From Trichuris trichiura (lineage: Eukaryota; Nematoda; Enoplea; Trichinellida; Trichuridae): a stretch of DNA of 64,000 bases. Positions 14,401-27,800 of this stretch are shown here, in pieces (the stretch's first letter is position 1; the number at the start of each line of letters is the position of its first letter). Location: the NCBI GenBank assembly GCA_037903355.1, contig JBAJFE010000004.1, positions 620,001 to 684,000 of the forward strand. The letters are read 5' to 3'. Position numbers and translations under genes: made by a program. The notes below the pieces were generated by a model. It was not told where the DNA came from, ran no database searches, and worked only from the letters and a program-made list of their open reading frames with translations.

Positions 14401-14625
14401 CAAACACAGGTTCATTCTCACCGCCACCGCTGGCGAACTTTTTAAGAAGATTATCATACCCAAGAGAACGAGCTTTCCAATTCTAAAAAATACACACGCA
14501 TTAAATGAAACTAAATTAGTCAACATTCAAGGAAAAGAAATCAGCGGTAGAAAACAACACACTTTGTGAATAAGCAGCTCCTCGAGTGGCAATTTAGAAA
14601 AGTCTACTTCTCCTTCGCCGGCCAT
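2475..14625 (-). CDS. ckap5: CKAP5 / XMAP215 / Msps / ZYG-9 family TOG-domain microtubule polymerase
   Basis: Processive microtubule plus-end polymerase that binds tubulin through arrayed TOG domains and acts at spindle poles and centrosomes. The start at 14623-14625 gives MAGEGEVDFSKLPLEELL, aligned to the vertebrate N terminus; exon 1 is 14563-14625 and exon 2 is 14289-14482 (WKARSLGYDNLLKKF). TOG1 lies at about 14.5-13.7 kb, with linker exon ELEEEFSKI near 12.5 kb. TOG2 covers 12.3-11.5 kb, TOG3 11.0-8.5 kb, TOG4 8.3-7.4 kb (ITDDLVAELEDKNWKVR) and TOG5 7.2-5.2 kb (LILKWCTLRFFETNPSVL, ISDRDNAVRNAALNSLV). The conserved C-terminal region follows at 5.0-3.1 kb. The last exon, 2475-2633, ends in NLESLRRRLEAVKG and stop TAG, like the family tail. 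Most introns are about 50 nt; longer ones lie at about 5.8-7.0, 8.8-9.3 and 12.6-13.6 kb. There are well over 20 exons and no break in the frame that I could see. Confidence 0.95.
6840..6881. repeat. Perfect 12-bp inverted repeat with 18-nt loop inside a CKAP5 intron
   Basis: AAGAAGGAAAGG at 6840-6851 is exactly complementary to CCTTTCCTTCTT at 6870-6881. It lies in the roughly 1.1-kb intron at about 5.8-7.0 kb, which is otherwise AT- and pyrimidine-rich and shows no supported gene. The RNA could form a purine/pyrimidine hairpin; a function is not evident. Confidence 0.6.
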
Positions 14626-14948
14626 GGTCACTTTACGGTCGCCTAATTCACCTAAACAAGCAGAATTACTGCTATCACCGAGTTCCAATTCCTAAACTAC
14701 AGCTTACCGCCACTTGCAAGACGAACGAGGAAAACGGTAGCGGATACTGTAAAATGATGCTCAACACCGTAATGATAGTCAGGATTTACGCCAAACGAGT
14801 ACGAACCTACTGAAACGAGTTTAGGCTTCAGCCCCTACAATTCGAAAGCATATTTGACAAACTTTCGAGTTTTAATAAATAGCTAACTCTTTATGGCTCC
14901 CTGACGAAGTTCAGTTCTTGAAAAAATGGCCTTTTTCCCGCAGAGCGT
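14626..14948. other. Upstream region of CKAP5
   Basis: About 320 bp before the CKAP5 start codon. No supported coding sequence. It should contain the CKAP5 5' UTR and promoter unless CKAP5 is co-transcribed with whatever lies at 14.95-16.0 kb on the same strand. Confidence 0.4.
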
Positions 14949-15986
14949 TTAATTGTTTCTTGAGGAACCACCCGCGAATTTTGAAGCAGCATAAAGTTGA
15001 ACGTAGACAACGTGAACTACATTATCTTCTAAAAGCAGCCCAAGATACCGTTGGCGTTGTTCATTGATTTTCCAAGCGCTGAAAAGCACGCATAGCTGGT
15101 TTGAACTACAAGGTTCGAGTACTTCGACATTCTCATAATGGTCAATTGAGCATTCACCAAATGAGACCGAGAGCAACAGCGACGTCGCTTAATTTACCTC
15201 ACGCTTGAGTTGGTTTTACAGTTTGCAAGACTAATCTTCATTCTCTGCAAAGAACTCGGATGAACACAACATTTTTTGTCTGCGATGATATTCAATCTCG
15301 TTTTTACCAGTTTGTTTAAAAGCAAATTCAGATATAATTTCAAATGGTAGACTTCGATTACGGTTGCTCCAGTTCGTTAAAATAGTTTTTTTCTTTTTTC
15401 TTTCCGGAATCTCCGAGTTTACATCTGGCCCGTTTTTGGCGATAACGATCTCCCACGAAAGCTTATGAACCCGTTAAAAGTGCAGTTTCGGATATACAAA
15501 GTACCTGCAATTCTTTAATTTTACCGTAGGACTTGACGTCATCCTCCTCAGTAAGAGATTACAGAATGCAATTTTTCTTCTTTACCTTTGCAAAGTTTCC
15601 ATTCGGGAGCTGCTGTTTTTCTGCACGCCCGTAAAATTTTGACAAACATCAGCGATAAGAAATTGCAAACAGGTGCACTTATCTAATGGGGAATTGCGCT
15701 CCGTGCCTTTTTCCATGCAGTTCTGTCATTCTGTCAAAGAAAATTAAAGTACATCTTTCAACGTTTCGTGCTTTGGGTGCTGCGTACATAACGACGGTTA
15801 TCTGATACGCACTGCCGGTCACTTACTGTTCAGTAGCGTTAAACGTCCAGAAACGTCAAAGCCTTGGAGAGACTTCATTTGCCCGTGTATGGTATGGGCC
15901 ATTGAAGCTGTTTTTTTAATTAAATGAAGGTTTCGAAAACATCTTTCACCGTTACCAACGCAAGAAGATAGTTAGGTGACAAGTTG
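14949..15986 (-). CDS. Unidentified, possible multi-exon protein (tentative)
   Basis: I do not recognise this product. Several short open segments on the minus strand have splice-like borders. One at 15827-15907 (SMAHTIHGQMKSLQGF) joins in phase to another starting at 15779 (TPKARNVERCTLIFFDRM). Further segments include EEDDVKSYGKIKELQ near 15.53 kb, a lysine-rich piece beginning LSWEIVIAKNGPDVN near 15.46 kb, and a terminal open segment at 14949-15176 (RQRYLGLLLEDNVVHVVYV) ending in TAA. Not all joins keep frame: the segment from 15779 meets a stop before a convincing donor, so this may be one gene with unresolved exons, two short genes, or partly chance. The 5' end is open. It is tandem with CKAP5. 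Confidence 0.28.
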
Positions 15987-18131
15987 CTATAGGATGCAGT
16001 TAAACGTTAAAAAAATCACATGTATTACATTACGCGTGGATTTTCCAAGTCACTGTGTGCGTAATGCTAATCAATCTATTATATTAACCGGAAGAATGGT
16101 TTTGTGATGATGCTACGCGTTGTAATGGCGAAACTAATGTGCTCAGGTTGAACAGGATTCCTTGGCGTCAATCAACCTGGTCGAGACTGCATGAACTGAA
16201 CAGAAATTAAGAAATACTGCTCTGCTTAGGGTAAAACTAGTTAAGTAAGAAAACTACGATTGTTTCTTGCTTTCGGCGCAGCCGGCAGCTATCTAAACAT
16301 TTGCACTGCCCGTAGATATAAAGAAAGGAACAAAGATTATGCTTGTATTAATGAACTTACAGAAGATGCTTTCTTTTGAAGCTTCCAAATTAAGCTGCAA
16401 CCGCCAATGGGAATGCAACTTATTAATAACGCCGTTTCGATTCCCCCAAACTCACTGTCCCCAAACGAGGTCGCTTTTTTGTGTTATCTGTTTTCAAAAT
16501 TCAAGACGGTCTTATCCGTACAGCACCAACTATTTTTGCTTTGCATGCAGTCGAAGTCTAGTGCAACGAAATGCAAAATCTGTTCGCATCAAACAAGTTA
16601 CCAACGTCTAAGACTCACTTAAGAATTGTCTGTCCATTTGCATCATCATAACCCCCACTGTTAAGACTGCAGGTTTGATGGATTAATATTTCGATTTGGA
16701 AACATGCCCCCTATTTCGAAAATCGTTATTTTCTTAGCTGAGCTATTTTCAAAATTATTGCTAATGAACGCCTTTCCTCGGCAACGAATACTCAGCTTCA
16801 AGGTTTGAATACTGATCGTCCTTCCGACAGCTATCTGACCATATTTTCAGTAAACGGCAGCACGTCTTAGCATTACGGCGGTTGTTCTAGTATTATTTTC
16901 CCATCGCGCTTAAAAACGTTTATTAATGCTTTGTTCGACGACACCACTTGATGGAAGTTGTCCCAAGGATAACTTCTACCTTGAATCGCAGACAACGAAA
17001 TCGGAGACACATTTTTAAACCCTCTCTACGATTAAATAAATAAAATCACAATTGATCCATTCAGTATATGAAGAATAAGCAATCAAAGCTTCCAGGTCGC
17101 AGGCAAACACGACAGAAGCGTTGAACGTTGTCATCAGCGTGTGTTCATATATTAGAAACGGGTCAGTCGTGACCTAAGTCACGAAAGGAAGAAATTTGCG
17201 AAATGAAGCACCCGGAAGTGACATAGTCTCCGCAAGGAACAGATGTCTGTAGGCAAAAAGAAAACGCAGACAAGTTCAGTTCGCGTATACGCAAATAGTT
17301 CCTATCTATAATTTCGTCTTTTCTGACAGTGAAATTCTTGTTTCGAATAGTGCTCGGCATAACAGTAGTCGTGAGGCGAACATGCAAAAGTGGAATACGT
17401 CGCTAAATCAGAAAAAATCATTTTAACTTTCGCTGGCAGTCCACTCTTGAACGAGTAGTTTACAATCGACTAAATTCGCCCAATTAAACGACGCTAAAAA
17501 CGGTCATGCGATTAGTATTCCGGAAAAAGAAAACAATTTAAGCCAGCAGCGTCAAGTTACAAAGTTTTTCGGTTTCTAAAAAGACAGACTGCCAAGATTA
17601 TTTTTAACCAATCATATCAGCGCTTGCGGATACGGAAAACGAGTTGCCAATGATGAGCTAGTGGAAGTAGTAGGCCAAACCGATGACGGATAAGTGTCAA
17701 AACCAGGCAGCTGCCTTATTTCATTTCTCCAATAGGCCCGCAGTACAAAAAACTTCCTTGTTTCTCTGATAGCCTTATATGTACGCAGTCATCCGTCCGC
17801 CATGCAAAACAACAATGAAGCGCAACGGCGCTATTCTAACTGAATATTGAAAGCCTTAACAAATTTAAATTTACATACAGCTGAAGATAAGCAAAAAAAG
17901 ATAAAACTTTGCATGCAGCTGATTGGCTAAGTTGAACTCTCCTACAATAACTTCTAAAAAGGCTGAGAAACCGGTCTGCGACCCGCATTCTCGCGTCCGA
18001 CAAATAACCTAAATCGATCAGGCGATGTTTGGTTCAAACCAAAAGCAATCACCTGTACGACAAGGGAATAGTAGGAAACAGGAGCGGGACGTTACTATCA
18101 TTCCGCGTGGCTTCTCGAAGGAGAATACAAA
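15987..18131. other. Intergenic stretch without a supported gene
   Basis: About 2.1 kb. Short open frames exist at 16339-16622 (plus, two overlapping frames) and 17163-17387 (minus), but none has a recognisable domain or a convincing splice partner. The 5' exons of the tentative minus-strand gene, or the promoter of the PAN-domain gene, could lie here. Confidence 0.35.
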
Positions 18132-19221
18132 ATGCTCTTCCTGGTAGGTTTTGCCTACGCCGCATGGTTTACAACCTTGGCGTACAGCCAAAAGGAGTCG
18201 AACGGTAAGAACTCGTGACTTTTTTCCTTTCAAAAAAGTAACAGTTTTTCCACATGAAAAGACGAAGCAATCGATCTCGACCTGCAGCAATGCTTCGAAC
18301 ATGTTGGCAACCGATGGCTTGTCGGCTTTACCACTCACCTGACGAAGGTTCGCTTCAAAGATGATTGCTTGAGAGAATGCCTGAAGGCACAGATTACCCA
18401 CAACTTCACCTGCAATTCCGCTATGTACTTGTCAAGCGAAGGCGAATGTATACTAAGCCAAGAAAACCGCAAGACGCAGCCGGATTTGTTCACCGAGCCA
18501 CAGGAGGGCGAAGCTGTCACTGTACATTATTTTGAAAATACATGCACTCTGCCTCGTATGGAGGGTACGTAAAATAGCGAACTCCATACGCAACGCAGTG
18601 AATTGAAATGGATATTCTAAAGAGTTGTTAGCGTCACGCGCTTCGATCTGAATTTTTATTTTTTCAGCAACGTTGGGAAACGACGTTGGCTCAGCTACAG
18701 TGCACTTCAACGGTTACCGAGGAGTTCTTGGCTACTTCAACTTTGCCCAAAGATCCGACGAAAAAGAGCTCACCAGTTCCGGCATCATTGTCGGTCTCGA
18801 CGAAGACAAATTGTACACTGTCGAGATATCAAAAGAGACCGACTGGATCAAAGGATGCAGTTTGGGCATCAAGAACGAATTCAAAGTGATGAAAGTGAAA
18901 GGCATCTCGCAGCCGTACGTCGAGCCGGTGACCACGCTGTCGAAGGAAGTTTTCGAAATGAAATCGGACGCGCACAACGTATACGTGATGGCGCGTAAGC
19001 ATCTGCCAATGTCGCTATATGACCCCGACAGGATAGTCGGCAGTATGCTAAGCATATGGCCTAAAGGCGGCAAGTCGCCTGTCGCTTGCGGTGTTGTCAA
19101 ACCGCTGAAGAACCTACCGGAAGCTATGGCCAATGTGGCAGTCGAGCATTATTCAAAAACTCTAACTTTGTTAGTCGCCACCCTTTCACTGTTGTTACAT
19201 ACCGCTAGCGTCTTTTTTTAA
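18132..19221 (+). CDS. Secreted PAN/apple-domain protein fused to a degenerate Cu/Zn-SOD-like domain, probable GPI anchor
   Basis: Three exons (18132-18204, 18262-18564, 18668-19221) join in phase to give about 309 residues. Residues 1 to about 19 (MLFLVGFAYAAWFTTLAYS) are a clear signal peptide. Residues about 35-119 hold six cysteines (35, 60, 64, 75, 87, 119) spaced as in PAN/apple domains (DDCLRECLKAQI, GECILSQENR). Residues about 126-270 resemble the Cu/Zn superoxide dismutase fold: GVLGYFNFAQ, SGIIVGLDE, IKGCSLG, DPDRIVGSMLSI and VACGVV line up with SOD landmarks, including both disulphide cysteines (about 189 and 266). The HVH copper-ligand motif is absent (YTVEIS in its place), so activity is unlikely. 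The C terminus (LTLLVATLSLLLHTASVFF) is a hydrophobic tail with no cytosolic part, as in GPI-anchored proteins. Inference: a cell-surface adhesion or matrix protein. The PAN call is firm; the SOD-like call is by pattern and less sure. Confidence 0.8.
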
Positions 19222-19789
19222 ACCAACTTTTCCGGAAGAGTAAACCTTTCAGTATCATCATGACTTCACGACGATGGCGATCCAAAACCCTTTCAATCCA
19301 TCTCAGACTGGTCATCGTCGAAGCTACAATTTTGGCAAGCGTCCAAAACGTATCCTGTAAAAGTTTCAACACAAAGTCAGGTATAGTTAAAAAATGAGCA
19401 TTACTTTTAATACGTGTGTAACAAGCATACCAGCATATCTCTAAGAAATAATGTAGTAAAGAACATAGCGCTTTGCTCAATACCAGCTATAGTACAATTA
19501 ATCCCCCGTCTACAGACAATCAATATCTTCATTCAATTTTTACCAATACGTTAGTCGTCCTCGTAAGAAAACACGCGCACAGTTTTTTAAAAAATAATCT
19601 TCACATCTGATCGCCAGTAAGACGTCGCATTCTTTTCGCTAATGTGGAGGCATTAAGAAAACTATTCTAAACATACAATGCCTGAAAAATACCTCGTAAA
19701 AGTTCTTAATACGATTAGGTGACAACGCAGCGCGCCGTACTTTATTAATGCTTGCGTGTGAAACGCATGAAAATTTTTTAAAAAAGTAC
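19222..19789. other. Convergent intergenic region
   Basis: The 3' flanks of the PAN-domain gene (plus) and TNNI3K (minus). A minus-strand AATAAA at 19741-19746 serves TNNI3K. A minus-strand open frame at 19205-19480 overlaps the last codons of the PAN gene and has no recognisable domain; I do not count it as a gene. Confidence 0.45.
19741..19746 (-). terminator. Poly(A) signal of the TNNI3K homologue
   Basis: AATAAA on the minus strand 43 nt after the TNNI3K stop codon. Confidence 0.6.
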
Positions 19790-23263
<3,474 letters not shown>

Positions 23264-24814
23264 CAGAGTGCAAAATAATCTCTGCAACAAACGAGCTTTT
23301 ATAAATGCCGGAAATGAATAGGCTTCTTTTAGCGAAGACGGACTTTTACTAAACTTTACGTTCGTATCTTCAGACTATGTTGGCCAAAATGTCCAACTTG
23401 TACATTCAGCTTAAAACGGCAACTAAGCGAACAAGTCAACAAAAAGCCAAACATTTGCCCGTGACGACATTTCGTAACGGCTGAAAGCAATGGGCAAGAG
23501 CAATTGAACAAAACTTGCTCGTCGTTTCTGCCCAAAAACATTTGGTACGACGTAAGCCCAACAGATGTTCGTTTGGGTTGAAGTTCGATTTAGCAACTCA
23601 AGTTTTTTGCTTAGAAACTGCTTAGAATAACTACTGTTCGAATACGGATGTTTGTAGAGTGCTTGAAGTTACTTTACGACCTAACTAGAAGTGATAAACA
23701 AGAAAAACAAAGTATGTCTGCTTTCGTAGCAAAAGCAGCGGCTTTAGAATGCCGCTCCCGTAATTGGGATGAGGTTTCGCTTTGCTGAACGAAAAAGCAT
23801 ACCTTCATGCTACCGTTTTTCTTGGAACCTGAGCATTTACAGTAGTCTAAACAGGTTGGTGTCTCTTCGGCTGGTGGTCTCTCGTCGCTTGTTCATTTTG
23901 CAATTGTGTTGGTACGATTTTGTTGTTTCACTCTAACGACGGTCGAGCGCGTCTAAGTTGTTTTGGTTTTCTCTTTGTTCGGACAGCAGCTTGTCCCGTT
24001 GCCAAGAGAAGGGTTATTTTCTTTGGTGAGAAATTTCGCTTGTTATTTTGCTTTTATCGCTCTTCCTGCTTGTTTCAAACTCAAAGTCTTCATTTTTGAA
24101 GTCTTTAATGCGCCTAGGTCTCGCCAGTTAATCAACCGCGTAGGCTTATCTGCATGCATGCTTAATTAGGCTTGGGGTATGATAACTTTTTAGCTCGCTG
24201 GACCGATGTTTCGGTCGGGAATTTTTTTTAAATATAACTTTTCTCAATGAACTGTTGAATCAGCGTTGTTTTTGCTTGTTGTTTTCGCTGCTTGGGGCGA
24301 CTAATCGTTATCTATTGTTTGCGCGGTCTCCGCACTCGTTCACCATTCGCCACTTCGTATTCATTTAACTTGTCGTTTCGCGACAGTTGGTTGAAAGTTA
24401 GAGGGAGAATTTTCGAAACTGGTTTCTGCAAGAGGTTTCTTCGGTATAGCTTTTTACCCGCTTTTAGACAATGTCCAATTGGCTAATCGTGCTAGAGAAC
24501 TTTAGGTTCGAACGTACCCTTTCTTTAAGCCCGCCGAAATAGTGCACTATTTTTCGTAGGCTTCAACCAAGGGTATATGAATCATCTTTAGTAGTTTTCA
24601 AGCTTTGCGCGCTTAAAGCATGAATACTTCGCATGGCCTTTCCTCATACCTTGCGTAACATTTCAGTTGATCGTTTTGAATTCTTTTATGTAAAACTTAC
24701 TCATTGAAGCTGTTTTCAGGTTCCGATACTTACGTAACTGAGCATTGGCTTGGTTGCCGCGCCATCGAGAAAGCTAATTAATTGAACGTACTTTGGGGTG
24801 TACCATATCGTTGC
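23264..24814. other. Divergent promoter region between TNNI3K and the P5B ATPase
   Basis: About 1.55 kb between two start codons on opposite strands, pyrimidine-rich on the plus strand. A good splice acceptor (GCTGTTTTCAG, ending near 24719) lies about 95 nt before the ATPase ATG and could join a 5'-UTR exon or serve as a trans-splice site. No coding sequence is supported. Confidence 0.45.
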
Positions 24815-27800
24815 ATGGGCGTCCCACTAGCTACCGTCGGTCGAACGGCCGGCGTAGCTGTGGAGATCGAGGATCGCAATGAAATCTTGGTTTGGGGTTA
24901 CACTTTTCGTCGTTGGAAAATCGCCCTAACGGCAATATTGAGCGTGTTCACGCTTGGCCTTTTCTCGTTGGTTTTGCACTGGAAACCAGTATTGTTCGTT
25001 CAATTTCTGTGCGATGCTTGTCCGTTGGAAAGCGCGAGCATTGTTCTCGTCCGGTATGTATGCTTCACATCCCATAATAAAATGATTTAAAGACAAATAC
25101 TACCAAACAATCTATTGTAGAATGTATAGTTTTATTGTTACGAAAGAATCCCGGGATAACAATGGACAAAGTTGGGCACCGGAACTTAACAGGTGAAAAC
25201 ATCACCCGAAGGCTCCATTGCCCGATTTTCTTGATTGTTATAATGGGACTCTTCCATGACGATAAGATTATGTACTCTATATTAAAATTCCACTGTCCCT
25301 TACCAAAAAGCTATGCTTTAAAATAATCTGTTATTGTAAAATTTCTGATAATTTAAAACGTAAATGTCTTTACAGTCAGCCATTGAAGTTTTATAGCATC
25401 CCAGGCGGCTATGTCTCGATGCTAGCTAGCAACTGAGCTAGAAAGGACGTATTTTAGCCATCGACGTGACGTCGCACGGGGAAAAATCCTTGCGTGACGT
25501 CATGTTACGATTCAAAACATTGCGTCAGTCTGCGAAAGCAATGCAAGCAACCTCTGTGGGAAACTGGTTGTTAGTCAAACAGATCATTTTGGAAAAAGCC
25601 TTTCAAAAACCCGTCCGGAACGATGTATTTTCGTTCCTAGAGAATCCATTTCCTAATTACTTAACATATTTTGTAGGATTGTCTTGTGTCTACGAAACGT
25701 AAATGAACTTTCCGTATTTAGACTTACGCCCTGTATGCTTGCCTTGCGCAATGCTTCAAAGAGGAGAGGGCGGAGTCGCTTAACGCTCCGAGTTCTACAT
25801 TATCCAAATTTGTAATCCCATTCTTATCACCAAATCCCTTATCGTTAGATTGAAATCATTGACAATCGGTGGTCGATCGAAATTTGCTTTTTTCGTGCTG
25901 CGCAAGACGCTTATACGATTTCGAAAAATACGGCTACTTTGCAGGGACGATTGTTACCGATGGTCATTGCGTCGCGTCTACGAGACTTGCCGCGGTGGCG
26001 GATATTTATACCTTCAAAATGGTGGCGTACTTGTTGAGCACTACTGCCTGCGCTACTTCACGTATCGTAAGCAGAAGTTTGTCTGGTCAACAGAACTCAA
26101 GCGTTTCTTCCTCCTAACCGGCTATGACCAAAATATAACTGTCCATGATATGCATAATCACGATGGTTGGACATCCGAGCACGTCGATCGTCTGGCTGCC
26201 AGTTACGGACCAAACGAAATTAACATAGAGTTAAAGTCTCCTCTACAACTGCTTATAAGTCAGGTATGCCTCGCCTTGTATTTGCGTTCATTTTTAATCT
26301 TTTTAATTATCTTTAGGCAATCAACCCATTCTACATGTTCCAACTGTTCAGCGTGACCATATGGTTTTCCGATACTTACTACTACTACGCGTCCATTATT
26401 GTTGTACTATCAGTTGTTTCGCTGTTTGTTGACGTCTACCAGATAAGGAAGAACCAGTTGGCTTTGCATAATTCAATTCACAAAACGGACTTTGTCGGCG
26501 TGATACGCGACGGCATTGTGACTACCGTATCTTCGACGCAGTTGGTGCCTGGTGACGTTATTGTAATACCAAACGTCGGTTGCGTGATGACTTGTGACGC
26601 TGTACTTATTGCCGGGAATTGCATGCTAAACGAAAGTGGTTTGACCGGCGAAAGTATGCCTGTGACCAAAACGGCCTTGCCAGTTAATTCCGCCTACGCC
26701 AAGCAGATGATATATATGGAAAAGTATCATGCGAAACATACGTTATACAGTGGCACCGAGGTTTTGCAGACTCGTTACTATCCAGCTCAGCTGGTGAAGG
26801 TAGCGTCACTCTTTTTTATTTAAAAAAAGGATGACGTGTCCTTAGCTTCTTATAGCTTTTCCTGTTTTAAGATTATGTTTTCACGGTTATGTTTCATATA
26901 TTTAGGCTATCGTTACGCGCACTGGTTTTAACACCCAAAAAGGTCAGCTGGTGAGATCAATCATGTATCCAAAGCCGGTCGACTTTGCATTCACAAAAGA
27001 CCTGCTTCGTTTTCTCTTCGTCCTTGCATTGTTGGCCAGCGTTGGAATGCTATACACGATAGTTTTAATGGGTATGCGCGGTTGCAGTATCGGCAAAATT
27101 CTTGTTCGGTAGGCAAACAGCCTGCTCGTCGCTCTCTTGTAACAGATCACTCAAATTTTCTTTTCTTTTTTTAAAGGGCTCTGGATTTGATAACGATATG
27201 CGTACCTCCGGCGCTTCCGGCCGCCATGACTATTGGTATTATTGCCGCGGAATCGAGGTTAAAAAAGCGACTTGTTTACTGCATTTCGCCGAATACGTTG
27301 AACACCTGCGGCGGGATAAACGTTGTTTGCTTCGATAAGACCGGAACTCTGACCGAAGATGGTTTGAACTTTTTGGGAGCCGTCTCAGTTAGTGAACGGT
27401 TAGAGCTAAAGCGACTCGGTTGGCAAAAACTGTACGGCTTCATTTTTAGTCGTACTTTCAACAGCGACTTGGAAGATGTTGACAAAAAAGACGCGTCGGA
27501 CGGAATCGTCAGATGTATGGCATCGTGCCATTCGCTTACGCGGATTGACGGCAAGCTCGTTGGCGATCCTTTGGATTTGGTCATGTTCAAGCAGAGCGGT
27601 TGGATGCTAGAAGAGCCCGCGGTTAATGAGACTGCTCAGTTCGACACTTTGGTTCCAACTTTAGTCAACGCGCCTGATCGTAGCTGCGAGATTGGTATTC
27701 TGAAACAATTCCCATTTTCGTCCGACCTTCAGCGCATGTCCGTACTTACTCGAGAACTCAGTTCGTCCAATATCGTTCTCTACTGCAAGGTTAGGCGGCA

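Noticed and set aside
19205..19480. Minus-strand open frame overlapping the end of the PAN-domain gene
   Set aside because: It overlaps the last codons of a well-supported gene on the other strand and lacks a domain. It is not needed for TNNI3K, which has its own stop and poly(A) signal at 19741-19792.
27276..27590. Long minus-strand open frame within the P5B ATPase
   Set aside because: It is the antisense shadow of the exon with the DKTGT motif.
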